Assembly (NCBI RefSeq): GCF_017654505.1
Contig: NC_054536.1
Location: forward strand, 97,465,965 to 97,529,964
Direction of reading: 5' to 3'
Length of the DNA: 64,000 nucleotides
Origin: Polyodon spathula
Taxonomy: Eukaryota > Chordata > Actinopteri > Acipenseriformes > Polyodontidae
The notes below the pieces were generated by a model. It was given only the letters and a program-made list of their open reading frames with translations, did no database searches and was not told the DNA's origin. The first letter of the stretch is position 1; each line of letters begins with the position of its first letter. Shown here piece by piece: positions 19,087-43,600 of the stretch. The position numbers were made by a program, and so were the translations under genes.

Positions 19087-20918
19087 ATGCCAACAGAGAG
19101 TCAAGACAGCCTCTTGAACAAAGGCCTCTCCTTCATACCCACACCACAAACAAAAGCAAAACAGAAGCAGATACTACTAGCAGAAACACAAGATTACCAC
19201 AGGAGGCTAAAAATTGCAACCTTCTTTGAAGATGAAGAAGACTCAAATCAGATACTCTTCCTACCCAAATCCAACTGGGAACCAAAGAACAACCAAGTTC
19301 CACAGGAAATCACAGAGATCATTCTTGAAGACCTAAAAGCAATACACAGCCTTAACCCAGGGAACTACAAAACAGAAGACAACCTAACGCCACCAGAAAG
19401 GATAGCACTTAAGGAATTATAAAAACATACCGACATAATTTTCAAACCAGCAGACAAGGGTAGTTCAATAGTAATAATGGATAGAGAAGACTACATCTTT
19501 GAAGCCAACAGGCAACTAAACAATCCAGAACACTACAGGAAATTAGACGCACCAATTTATCTTGATTCCGCTCAGGAAATTAATAGAATAATACAAACAC
19601 TAACAGACCAAAAAATAATTACCAAAAAACAGGCACACTATCTCAGGGGGGCAGACACACCCAGAGCATGCCTTTTTTACACGCTACCAAAAATACACAA
19701 ATCGCCAGACACATGGACTATCCCACACACCATACCACCAGGCAGACCGATAGTATTGGACTGCAACAGCGAATCATATAGAATTGCAGAATACATAGAC
19801 CACTTTTTAAACTCGCTATCCACCAAACACACTAGCTACCTCAAAGACAAATATGACTTCATAGAAAAAATTAAAACACTCAAACTAACAGAAACTGCTT
19901 TTCTTTTTACAATATAGACAGCTTGTACACAAACATAGAGACCAACGCAGGCATTGCAGCTATCAGGAAATGCTTGAATCTGAACCCGGATCCAACCAGA
20001 CCAGACGAAGAATTGATCAAACTCCTGGAAATCAGCTTAACAAAAAATGACTTTGAATTTGACAACCAATTCTACCTCCAGACCAAAGGAACAGCAATGG
20101 GGAAACGTTTTGTGCCATCATATGCTAACATCTACATGGCCAATTGAGAAGAAACAATCCTTCCCAGATGCCCACAGAGACCAACACACTATTTCAGGTA
20201 CCTAGATGACATTTGGGGCACTTGGACACATAGCATAGAGGAATTTTAAAATGTCATCTCTTTACTTAACATACACCATCAGTCCATCAAGGTGAAATAC
20301 ACCACACATAGCAGCAAAGTAAACTTTTTAGACACCACCACTTACAAAGGACTGAATATTACACAAACACACTAGCAAGACACCAAAGTATATTTTAAAG
20401 AAACAGACACACACACTTTACTACACAAAACCAGACACCAACCTTCTTACAGGGCATAAGATAATCTCAGCCTACAGAAAAAACAAAAACTTGAGCAACT
20501 ACTTAGTGTCCAGCAAACTGCCTTCACTTAATCACAAACCAACAAAAGCACCACGACACTTCAAACAACTTTCCACACTCTGGAGCCAAACCACAGGCAC
20601 CACATACAACATTCCACAAACCTTTAAACAAATCTATGCGATACAATGTGATACATGCAAAATCATTTACATTGGAGAAACAGGCAACACTGTCTGAGTA
20701 AGACTAAGACAACACATCTATAATATCAAACACAAAAAAGAATCACAAACACCTCTAGTAGCACACTTTCTACAACACAACTTGGAATCTCTGAAGATTG
20801 CAGGGCTGGAGAGGAACCAGAACTGGACAATCGGAGAGAAAAAGACTGGATCAACAACCTACAAACTACTTTCCCGCTGGGCCTAAACAGTAGGAACTCC
20901 ACAATAAACCTAAACTAG
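19087..20918 (+). pseudogene. Penelope-type reverse transcriptase plus GIY-YIG endonuclease
   Basis: RT motifs in order: FKPADKGSSIVIMD (19440-19480), FYTLPKIHK (about 19675), RPIVLDCNSES, a motif A region ending LFTI then YTNIET across a frame change near 19915, LQTKGTAMGKRFVPSYANIY (motif B, about 20082-20140), RYLDDIW (YxDD, about 20198) and VNFLDTT. The GIY-YIG domain follows: QIYAIQCDTCKIIYIGETGN with a CxxC pair inside, then a stop, then VRLRQHIYNIKHKK containing the conserved arginine. The CxxC arrangement suggests the Neptune branch. Stops at 19420-19422, 19915, 20145 and 20695 and several frame changes inactivate it. The last frame ends with the usual LGLN...INLN tail at TAG 20916-20918. 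Confidence 0.8.
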
Positions 20919-20960
20919 GAGATTTGAAACAAAAAACAGAAAAATAAATTCAAAAAGAGT

Positions 20961-22280
20961 CGGATGGCCTGTGCATCTTTCTTTCCCTGGAAAACCAACC
21001 AAGTGTAGGGTTCTCAGGGAAACAAAGTTCCTATCTAACCCTAACCCTAACTGTTTCCTTCTCATACACTACTGGAGTCTCCAGCTCAGATTCCAGAGCC
21101 TCAGAAAATTGTTTCCTCCTCATACGCTCAATGCGCTGTGCCACCATCTTTAAAAATACTATTCCACCAAGATTCATTTTTAGTGTGATTACTATTAGTC
21201 ATGTTAAATGTTGTTAATGTTGGAAAATTATATTATAAAATGTGTTCAGACATTTCTCTGGAATGGTCATCTGGAAAGTAAACTATTAACAAGCAAATGA
21301 ATACTTTTGTTTCTGCTTCTGTGATGTATATTAAGTGACTCATACTGCCAAGACAGAATGAACATGTTTTATTTCAGTTCTGAATTACACTCTCATATCT
21401 TTAGAGGTGCAATGTATTGGCATACCAGAGCTTTTTAAATGAACAATAAAAATAATAACACAGTTAAACACAAACTCAATTTGTATCTATTTTTCTAGGA
21501 AACAGTTTCTCCTTGGGTGCTCCAGGTGCAAGGTTGCCAGGTAACCATGGTCTTGGATGCCTTGTTTCCAGCACGATATACTCTCTAAGACTGCTCTCTC
21601 TTAAATATTTCAAACATTTTATATTTCCCTCTCAATAGATACAATTACTATGCTACTCTCTGGCTAGATTGACACATAACACCTAAATGGCATAGTTTCT
21701 ACAGAGTTCATTTTCTGCTTTTTGTTTATTGACTTTTAAAATACAGTAATGTACTTGGACACTTGAAACATGTCAAGTGCAGAAGCAAATGTTCTTGTTG
21801 AGCATTGGAGTAGCATGAGCGTGCAAATAGAACCAGGAAACTACAGGAGTAGATCTGTAAAGAATGAATAGCCAGGTATGAAATGTAATGAGCAACGAAC
21901 AAGATATCTACATACATACATAGAGGTTGAAAACCTCTTCAATGCCCAGGACAAACATATTTTGCCAGTAGGGGTGTACAGTGCAACATTACAACCATAT
22001 AATTTGGGTGACCTAAAAGCCTAAACCCCATAGATATCTAGAGTCTGTAAGCTGACAGCTATTAAGGTCAGAGCCTTAGTTCTGGCTTACAGCCTTTACC
22101 CTGCCAGTTTCATTGCATGAGCCCAGGTAATGACACCCTATTATCTTTTACCACTCCTCTCAACCCAGTCAAATCATCTATGTTCAGCCCTAGCCTCAGA
22201 ATGTGCATATCATCCTTGTTTATATGATGGTTGTTCCTACAGCTTATAACATCTATCTAGACACACACGCACACACACAC
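20961..22280. other. anonymous spacer, no gene seen
   Basis: AT-rich, with a short (CTAACC)-type telomere-like run at 21035-21051 just beyond the PLE end. No open frame with recognisable domains. Confidence 0.5.
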
Positions 22281-22475
22281 AGTAGCTCTCAAAAGTATTC
22301 ACCCCCCCCCCCGGACTTTTCCACATTTTATTGTGTTACAAAATTGACTCGAAATGGATTTAATTAAGAGTTTTTGCCACTGATCAACACAAAAAAAGTC
22401 CATAATGTGAAAGTGAACAATAAAATCTACAAATTGTTCTAAATTAATTAGAAATACAAAACAGAAAATAAGCCT
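22281..22475 (+). mobile_element. solo terminal repeat of a Tc1-like transposon
   Basis: Closely matches the left terminal inverted repeat of the Tc1 copy at 28672-30269: AGTAGCTCTCAAAAGTATTC, ACTTTTCCACATTTTATTG, GTTTTTGCCACTGATCAAC and AACAGAAAATAA all appear in the same order. No transposase and no right-hand repeat follow, so this is a remnant. It contains a C homopolymer at about 22303-22313. Confidence 0.8.
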
Positions 22476-24470
22476 GCTTAAAAGTAATTTTATTGTACAG
22501 CTGCATATGCCTAGTATCAGACAACATTGTATTAATAATAAATAATAATACTGCAGCCCTGTTATTGTTGTCACAGACTTCATTAAAGTGACTTGCATGG
22601 AGCGATGTATTCCTGTAATGAGTTTGTTGTATTAGTCGCTCCTATGGATAACACACAGTCATTCCTGTAATTTGGAAGAAGGCGGCGAGGAACTATTCTT
22701 GGCTCTACTCTTCTTAGCATCCTGCCCCGCACTTGGCACAGAGCCTCCGGAAGACGGTACAGTCTCACTTATAGCTAACACTGAATGTTACACAGGCATG
22801 GAGGAACACTTCTTTGAGTTGCATGCTATATGGTTTTCTTGTATACACTTGGAGAAGGGAGCGCACAATTCACAAAAAGTGACATCATGCTCGGGGACCA
22901 GACAGACTTTTTCGTGTCCATTATTTGCAGTCAGTTTAGCCTTGCAAGAGACAGACGTATGGACATGGTAACAGCGCCGTGTTCACAACAAGCAGTGTAT
23001 AGACCACACAGTTGAATACTGACACTTTGGGCTCAGAACCAACACCCGGGTATTGACAGTGAGTGCACTCAGTACGGACATGGGTCCTTGGTACCAACGC
23101 AGTAACCATGAACTTGCAAGCTAGAATGGGGGTAATAATCGCAGTTACTGCTAGTGGCACGTTAGCAGGGACGCCCACCTGCAAGTCAGCCACTGGCTAA
23201 GCTACTAGTCAGTACAAACACAAGACTAGCAGTAGCCTGCACCAGAACAGTAACCTCAGTCCCTTAGGATCGGGAGCGACAGATCGCTAGCTACTGTGTT
23301 GTAGCGAGTAGCAGGGATGCCCACCTGCACAAGCCACTTGCTAGTTTTAGTCGCTACAACCACCCTGCTTGCGAACAAGCCTTTGTAATAGTGCTGCTGG
23401 ATAGTGGCACTAAAGCAGCAATGAGCTACTAGAGTAGGAACGCCCACAGGAGCCGCTCGAGTTTCAATACTTACTTTCCTGTAAGAAATTAAACACAGTA
23501 ATACAACTGCAAGGAAACTCAAAGTGACACACACGGTGTACAATACTGTAAACTTAAGACAATTATTAAAGAATATATTTTCAATAATATTTTAAATTCA
23601 GCTGAATAAATTAGACTTGGCGCGCGCTAAGATCTTGAGAGGGGCGGCAGCAGAGTCCCATGCTCCCCACGGCACAAGGCCACGGTGGGACTTAACCAGC
23701 GTTAGCTGAAAACACAAAACATACAGAAAATACACAGAAAACATGCATGAAATAATAATTACAGCAATTCCGTAATAAAGCAATTGCTGAAAAAGGAGTG
23801 CGAAAATACACACAACGATTTACTAATCAACTCTCTGATGTTAAATCAGGTTATGCTGAAAAGGAAAATGACGATACAGTCAGGGTGAGGAGTGGTTTAA
23901 TGCTTGTGGAGGCAGAGCAACACCACCTCTGACGAGTGTCTTTGGTATAAATTTTCATGTTCGGGTGTCTTAAAGGGGAACACCCATTTTGTAATGGTTA
24001 GTATTCCTTATTTGAATGGGAACTAATGTTATTACTTTATGAAAATGTGCCTGGCCCCTTTGTTTATTGCAGATACAACAATGGCATGGATTATTTTAAA
24101 AAGCGGTGTCAACTTTGTTTTTACTTGAAATACACACAATATTTAAACTACTGTATTGCTTTCTTTGTTTTGCAATTAAGTCACAAGGGTAAAGTTAAGC
24201 CTTTCTTCAGGGATATTTCTCAACTTTAATACAGTGTTACATACAATAGCTTTGGTATTTTTTTGAAAACGAATGTCTATATCTTGGAACAAATATCAGA
24301 ACATGAAAATTCCATGTTCATCCCTACACTAAAAAAATGCAAAATAAAGAGATAGATCCATTTTTAAGATAGATAAGATGATCAATATTAGTGACTGCTG
24401 CTACTGCTTCCTGATACGTCTGCTTGAACCAGCGCACCAACATCTAGAGGAAATGAATGGGCTGAAGATA
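22476..24470. other. anonymous spacer with a diverged repeated motif
   Basis: No gene recognised. A motif like AGCAGGGAYGCCCACCTGCA occurs at about 23174 and 23311, and a weaker form at about 23432, suggesting an old tandem array of about 140-bp units in 23100-23480. The rest is AT-rich. Confidence 0.4.
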
Positions 24471-24479
24471 TCTGGAGTA

Positions 24480-24910
24480 TCAAGTTAAGAATTACATTTT
24501 CATTTGTTGATAATCATGACAGAGAAAGAAGCTTTCTGCTTCTCAGAACACACTATTTCAGCTTTTAGCAGCATTTCTTTAAAAACTCCATCAGAAAATA
24601 GTTTTGAAGAAACACCTATTTTAACTTGCCTTAACAGCAGCATCACTTATGCTACAAGCATTACTAAACAACAATTGCTGCTTTTTCAATGACTGTGCTA
24701 ATTCAGAGAATTTATCTTCAAGTAACTTTATATTTCTTGCCATGGTTTGCATCATAATGTCGTTTAATGTTGAATTATTTCACAGACACGTTGCTTACAA
24801 ATTAAGCACATTGGCTTTCCATTAATGCCCACAAAGAAATAGGAAATTCCCCATTTCTCTTTAAACACATGGCACTCTCGTTCCACCTTCCTCTTCAGAG
24901 ATAAAGACAT
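24480..24910 (-). pseudogene. BED-finger hAT transposase remnant (GTF2IRD2/FAM200-like)
   Basis: Minus-strand reading from the ATG at 24910 gives MSLSLKRKVERECHVFKEKW, then GKPMCLICKQRVC. After a frame change it gives FNIKRHYDANHGKKY. Together these are a BED-type zinc finger (C-x2-C ... H-x4-H) with the N-terminus typical of hAT-derived proteins such as the GTF2IRD2 tail and FAM200. Beyond the finger the frame is broken by several stops; a stretch like AEIVCSEKQKASFS is still recognisable near 24520-24560. No terminal repeats were found. This is a degraded transposon piece, not a host gene. Confidence 0.65.
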
Positions 24911-25222
24911 GATGAGACTTGTCACTACAGAACTTACAAATCAGAACTGAAAACCTTGTTCTGGTATCACTGGAACTCAAACCAGGTGACACACTGCCGT
25001 CTCACACACGTGACCGGCAGCAATCACAGCAACATGACAAATTGTTACTCATGCGAAGAAGCTTGCTGCAGGCATGTTTGCAAACATGTTCCAAGAGGTT
25101 ATGGCGAGTAAAATAAACAATGTGTTATTTAAGAGAAGGCAAATATGCTATGCATGATAAACAATAATTGAGGTTTTGAGTTCATCTTTGTATTTTTATA
25201 ACTGTCACACGGCCCGCACCAA

Positions 25223-25285
25223 GCGCCAGGGTATCGGATCAGGCCCACCAAAACGAGCCAGGGTATCGGATCAGGCCCGCCAAAC
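25223..25285. repeat. 32-bp tandem duplication
   Basis: GCCAGGGTATCGGATCAGGC occurs twice, 32 bp apart, with similar flanks. It lies just past the candidate 3' end of CSNK2A1. Confidence 0.85.
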
Positions 25286-25294
25286 GAAACCAGA

Positions 25295-25786
25295 TTCCTG
25301 CAAATCGAGGTTTATTTAAAAAAATAAAAAACAAAAACAAAAAAACTGTAGAGGCAGGTAGCATTTTAAACAAAACAAAAAAATGTTAAAAGGGAACTTT
25401 TTTTTATTGGGAACATCCAGACTTGCAGTAAACAGCCTCCAACAAGAATGCACTTCAGGGACATATAAAATAAACTATTATCCTTTTTTTTTCTTTTAAT
25501 TCCTACATTGTAGTTGCATTTCTAAACACCGACATCAAGAAAAAATGCAGCTACACTTCATCCAGACAGACGCAACAAAAAAAAAATTGCTGTGTGTCTG
25601 TATTGCAATTATTGTACGGAAAAAAAGGAACCTAATTTGTCTGCTTTTCTCTTTTACTGAACATAATAAAAATAAACTCCAGCGCACCAAACCCCCTGAC
25701 TGGCGGGCTGTCGGATGGCCCTCAGAAGTACATGAAAGAAAAGGTATGAGGTGGTGGGCTTTGTCACAATAATCGGAAGTCAGAGT
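25295..25786 (-). other. CSNK2A1: CSNK2A1 3' UTR (proposed)
   Basis: Sequence after the stop codon on the minus strand up to a candidate AATAAA polyadenylation signal (complement of 25311-25316), which would place cleavage near 25295. It is AT-rich with no ORF. Other weaker signals exist, so the end is a guess without transcript data. Confidence 0.4.
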
Positions 25787-38455
<12,669 letters not shown>

Positions 38456-38553
38456 CTAGAACCACGAGAAATAAATATTGCTCTAAATATTAAAACACAG
38501 CAGTCCAGATCACCTAGAACAACAAGATAAACAAACAGTTCCCTGAATATTAA

Positions 38554-39131
38554 TTCTTTGCGGTCCTATGTCGGACCAGGTCCGACATTACGATTTTCCC
38601 TTTCCAGTCTAATGTCCGACCCATCGAAAAGCACAGGTCTCTAGTCGTTTTTTCTCCGGAAAAAGCAGAGAAAACCATTCAATGGCTGAATGAAACCGAA
38701 AAAAAGGGGTGTATGAGCAATAGCCCTAGCAGCTGTTCCACACAGCAACAAACAGACATAAATAAAGGAGGTACCTGCTTCCGCATCCAGCACTCCAAGA
38801 ACATCACTGACATTTGCAGAGCTTTTTGAGATGTTATAGTAATAAAATAATGACTTGGATTGCATTATTGAGGAGTTTGGTGATAAAACAAGTGATCAGG
38901 AGAGGATTTATCAGTATGCACGACTACAAAGAGATGTAAAAAATACCAAGAACAAGGGGTGGGGCTTGGCTGTAGATACAGTACCGAGTGTCTTTTTGTG
39001 ATTCAATCCCTTTTAAACCTGTTTTACTCTGAAAAATATATTTTAAACAGCGCATGTAAAATAAACAGCATGTGTGAAAATAAACTGGACCTGACGCGCC
39101 TGACACCGCTGAATAAATGGACTGCAAAGGG
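38554..39131. mobile_element. piggyBac-like MITE, copy 2
   Basis: Same family as 35128-35692. Ends TTCTTTGCGGTCC (diverged) and GGACTGCAAAGG, with TTAA at 38550-38553 and 39132-39135. The interior shares TTTTCCCTTTCCAGTC, GGTCTCTAGTCGTTTTTT, GACTTGGATTGCATTATTGA and GATCAGGAGAGGATTT. 578 bp, no ORF of note. Lies in the proposed 5' UTR intron of CSNK2A1. Confidence 0.88.
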
Positions 39132-39509
39132 TTAAAAGCAGGTGTCATTATTCATGAATGCGCCGTGACGTCATCTGTTTGGGGGGAAAAAACATGTATA
39201 ACATGTTTTAATAAGCTGAAGCGTGAGAAGGACGGTAATAAAACTAATAACAATTTAATATTTAATATCGTAAACAGCAGAACCAACTCGCTGCAATTTA
39301 AACTTGTTTTACTGAAAAATAAACTGTAGCATGTAATCAAAAGACCTGCCGTCTGTGTTGCACGCAGTCACATCAGGACTTCACTGACAAGGAGAATGGG
39401 AGCTCCAGCATGCTGTTTCATGCTGTTTCACAAGTTACAACTACACAAATCAGAGGTGCATCACCAATTCCAGACATAACACTTGCAAAATATTTAAAAT
39501 ATAAAACAT

Positions 39510-39966
39510 GGGACACCCGAGTGGCGCATCCAGCAAATGTGCTCCATGTGGAGTGCAGGATGTGCCATGTAGTGTGACATAGACGAGTCCAGGCTACGTC
39601 ACAGCCAACCGTGACCGGGAGCTCCTCGGGGGTAGTGCTGCCCGGGTAGGGAGGGCTTAGGCAGGGGAATCCATGGCTCACCACACATCTGCGGCCAATA
39701 GGGCGTCTGTGGTTCTGCAGTGGAGCCGCCAGATCTGTGTTGACCTACAGCACTATAGGTATGGTGGCATCGCTGTGGATCCGCAGTGTGTAAAATGATG
39801 GTTTGGCAGAAGCATGTTTCAGAGGACGCGTGCTCCAGCCTCCGATCCCCGAGTTGGCGGGGGGGTTGGGAGCAGTGAGCCGAGGATTGGGCACATTAAA
39901 CTGGGGAGAAAACCGGGGTAAAAAAATTGGAGATGACTAAATAAAAAAAAAAAAAAAAAAAAAAAA
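39510..39966 (+). mobile_element. tRNA-derived SINE, second copy
   Basis: A tRNA-like head (CCCGAGTGGCGCATCC ... GACGAGTCCAGGCTA), a body with GTTTCAGAGGACGCGTGC and GAGTTGGCGG, and a 27-base poly-A tail (39940-39966). The 3' half is clearly related to the SINE at 27701-28110. The left half differs more, so it may be a different subfamily. Target duplications are not clear. Confidence 0.75.
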
Positions 39967-40233
39967 GTTATAATATAATAACTTAATAATAAAATATAAT
40001 AGTGGTGGTCAGTCCGTTTAGCAAACACAACGAGTCTGGTTCACTCACTAAACCTCAATGTGAACAACAGCTGGACTCAGTCATACAAGGTAACCTGACT
40101 GAAGTAAACATTTCGGGTGGAGTTTAGTTAATATTCTGAGGAAACAAGTAGAGCAAACAACTACAAAATTATTTGGGAACTAGGGTTAGCAGACATCCTG
40201 TGAAATCTGGGATTGTCACAGTTTCAGCATTAA

Positions 40234-40633
40234 CCTTTTCAGGACCAAGCATTTTTCCATGAGATGCTTCCCCAGGACCAGGTGTTTTTTGGCTATAGTT
40301 GACTCTCTTCCTATAAAAATTTACTATAAAACTATTTACAGTGGCATCTTGCAAATGGAGTCCTTTTTATCAGAATGCTCTGGGGAACATTTTAAAGTAC
40401 TTCAGAAACCATATAAACTTCACTTTTCTTTTTCAACACTTTCGTTTTTCGCCCAAGTAATTTTCATTATTATGTACTCTGCTTAGTGATACATGTATAA
40501 AATTGTGTTATTCTATGACCTGAAGGACCTTACAATACTTCCTGAAAGTTTTTTTTTTAAATCATGTTTACACGATCGTGGTCCTAGAAGCCCAATTCAG
40601 TATCGTGTTAACAAGATCCCAGGCCTTAAAGGG
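40234..40633. mobile_element. possible third piggyBac-like MITE
   Basis: Left end CCTTTTCAGGACC after TTAA (40230-40233); right end AGGCCTTAAAGGG before TTAC (40634-40637). The ends resemble the other MITEs only loosely and the interior is different. Confidence 0.35.
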
Positions 40634-40639
40634 TTACTT

Positions 40640-43600
40640 TGTTGTCTCTCCCCCCACCCTTGTCGGAAACAGTAAAATTGTTATTCGTCCCGGTTTTGCT
40701 ATTGTATTTTACCAAGTACAAAACAGCATTAGTGTGCTCTACAAGTTAATGGCAGAGTAATGTATTAGGTTGTGTTCGCGCCATTAAAAAATAAAATAAA
40801 CAATTCTATGGATTTGTTTAATCATTGTGTACACCATATGTTTAAATTATAATATATGATGTATTTTTTAAATCTGGCTTTTCGTATAATTGGAATAGAT
40901 GACAAGATAAAGAAAATAATGACTGGTAATGACCTGCAATAACTTCACCCAATGTTTAATTTTTATTATTGCGTTACTGTTATTTTAACGGCTTCAGAGT
41001 TGCTAAGGCGATAGCAAATTGAAGAAAAAAAAAAGTCCCAGTTTTTCACTGTGGAAATCTGGAAAGTGGAAGAAACGGTGAAGCTCTGACAGAGATTTCA
41101 TAAAATGTTATTTTTCTTTTATTAAATTACTTTGTTTAATGCTGACAATAGGAGACCCGAACAGAATTTCCATAAACTGCATTATTCTCCCACTGTAGGC
41201 ATTCAATACAGGTATTAAATGAGCGAAGTGACAGCTCCCAGTGATTTCTTCCACAGCAATATATAATAATCTAAAACATGCTATACTAAAAACCGGAGCA
41301 ATACATCAATAGCTGGTACCTTAATTTTGTATTCGATTATCGTATTGGCATTTATCAACGATGATGCATTGACGTTTTATTTTGCAAAATAAAATAATTT
41401 TTTTAAACATAAGATCCAATAACTAAAAACGCCGTTGTGCGCAAGTCAAACAAAAAGGTACAACTTACATTCAAATACGAACACTTCCGATGAGAAATAT
41501 AAAAAGGACTTGTTTAGCAACTGAAAAGAATATGCGTGTCCACATCAGATGCCCCTTTACCAATGTCATAATAATAAAGAATATTATATTTTAACAGAAG
41601 TAATTTCTATCTGAACTATGGTTTATTGCTGTTAACATGTTATACCCAAAAGCAAACCATCTGAATTAATCTCACAAACCCTGACTAGGATTTTAACTAT
41701 CATGCTAAATTCAGCTTCTTTTTATACAATATTGCCATACAATCCAAACACAACATGCTTTAAAACAAAATAAGGTAGACTCGGTACATTTAATACATTT
41801 AGAACAAACAAACAAAACAAAATCTTGCCTTAATTTTTAAATCAAGAAAACATGAATAAAATGGGCCTACTTTTGATTTGGCTTCTCCAATGCAAATGTA
41901 GAGGCTTAAAGTGTGTATCCTAGCAACGCGCTAATCTACCGTACTACAACTAAAAGAAGCGCACTCACACACTCAAGGTTTTAATGCAAACCGGGAACAG
42001 GAGACTTCAAACTGGGCTCTAATTTGATGCATCGATTCACCAATATGTAATCGAAGCTCAGGAAATTTATAGGCAGTTTATCAATAATCAATGTATCGAT
42101 TAACTGTTGCACCCCTAATAGCTGCCATCTTTCAATATGCCTTGCAGGACATTGTAAACATCCTGTTCACACACCATATAAACGATCTGAGAGCACTTGC
42201 AAACTGCATTGTGAACACAAACAAACTCTGTCCTGAAAAAAAGGAAAGGGACCACAAAAACCAACTTTAGTTGCAGCCAAACAAACGTGGTCCCTTTGCT
42301 CGCAAAGAACTGTGAACAGCAAGCACACTGATACTGTTTCAAACAAACGAACCACAGCGAGTCCATTTGAAACAGACCCAGTGTGAATGCAGCCTAAGTT
42401 ACTGTTTTAGTATCACTAGTGACTTAGCAAGTTGTATTTTGAAAGCAACCAACTTGCTCCTTAAGGTGCACCAAGAATTGGATTTGGCAACCATTTTTTT
42501 TTTTTGGCAAATGAGCCATTGGCTCTTATGGCAAAAACTTTGTCTGTAGTCCTGATAGAAATTTAGTTTAATAAATGTATTTTAAAGAATAAACAAAAAA
42601 CAAAAGCAAAACAGGCCGTGAAGCTTATTTGACCAAAAGTGCTTTACCAGTGTTAATGCAAACACTTTCACAAGCACGAGACAATTGTGCGATTTTCATG
42701 CTTCATTTATTGTATCATGATACGCATCGTATCGTGACCCTTGTATCGCGAAGACACTGCTGATACCCTGCCCTACTCAAGCTATCTCTTCAAAGAAAAT
42801 GGACGCTTATAAGAAAGGCTGAAAGTTAACTAAAACCAACGCAAAGAGCTAATTGAACAGCTTCAGACATTGTGAAAAGTAAATCACACCTACTGTACCT
42901 ACAGCAACGCAGAAAGTGCTTGAACCTCACATGCAGGTGCAGTACCAGGGATCGACATTAACAATGGCCCGGGCCGGTAGAGAGTGCAGTTTGGTTGGTA
43001 GTTATGAAGCACCACAGGCCCGACTGGGCCGGTTGTATTTAAATAGTATAATATAGAGCATATGGCTTCCATTTCATGAATCCAGGAAAATAGGTCAGTG
43101 TGTCCAAAAAGCTGAACACTTACAAACCATTTTTTAAAAACATAACTACGAACTAATCCTAACTTTCCCGCCGCGTGTTTTATTTGTTGTACAGTCAGAA
43201 TCTGAGACTACGTACCGAAGTGTTGTGTTGGTAGTCGTTCCAGCGGCAAATCTTTTACAAATCGGGTTTTCTACAACTAAGCAACGAATAAGCCAAAAGG
43301 AAAACAATGAAATCAATAAATCATAAAGAAAGTAACTATAAAAAATGAAGACGAACATTTAGAGTGGAGGCTTCATTATGACAGTGGAAAAAAAGGTAAC
43401 TTTCTCCCTTGTTTGTCGTCAGTTTCCCAGACTTGTAGATAAAACAGCAGCTTTATTTGTTGTGAATTCAACATTCCATTCACATCATATCCATTCTCAC
43501 AGCAAGATGTCCTGGTCAGATATGCGATTGAATTGTCTAATGTTTTGATTTGGGATCCAACGTGTTCAGTTCAAAGATGCCATTCACAGTCTTTGGACTC

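Larger units (their letters stand above)
12690..20960 (+). mobile_element. Penelope-like element (Neptune-like), interrupted by a CR1 LINE
   Basis: Two blocks, 12690-13662 and about 17932-20960, form one retroelement when the inserted CR1 is ignored. The second block has the Penelope-type reverse transcriptase (ADKGSSIVIMD, FYTLPKIHK, QTKGTAMG, RYLDDIW) followed by a GIY-YIG endonuclease (CDTC...YIGETG). This pairing is unique to Penelope-like elements. The first block holds a hammerhead-like motif, two splice-donor-bearing repeats, a probable intron and the N-terminal coding part. Many stops and frame changes make it a fossil. The outer boundaries are approximate because no terminal repeats were paired. 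Confidence 0.8.
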
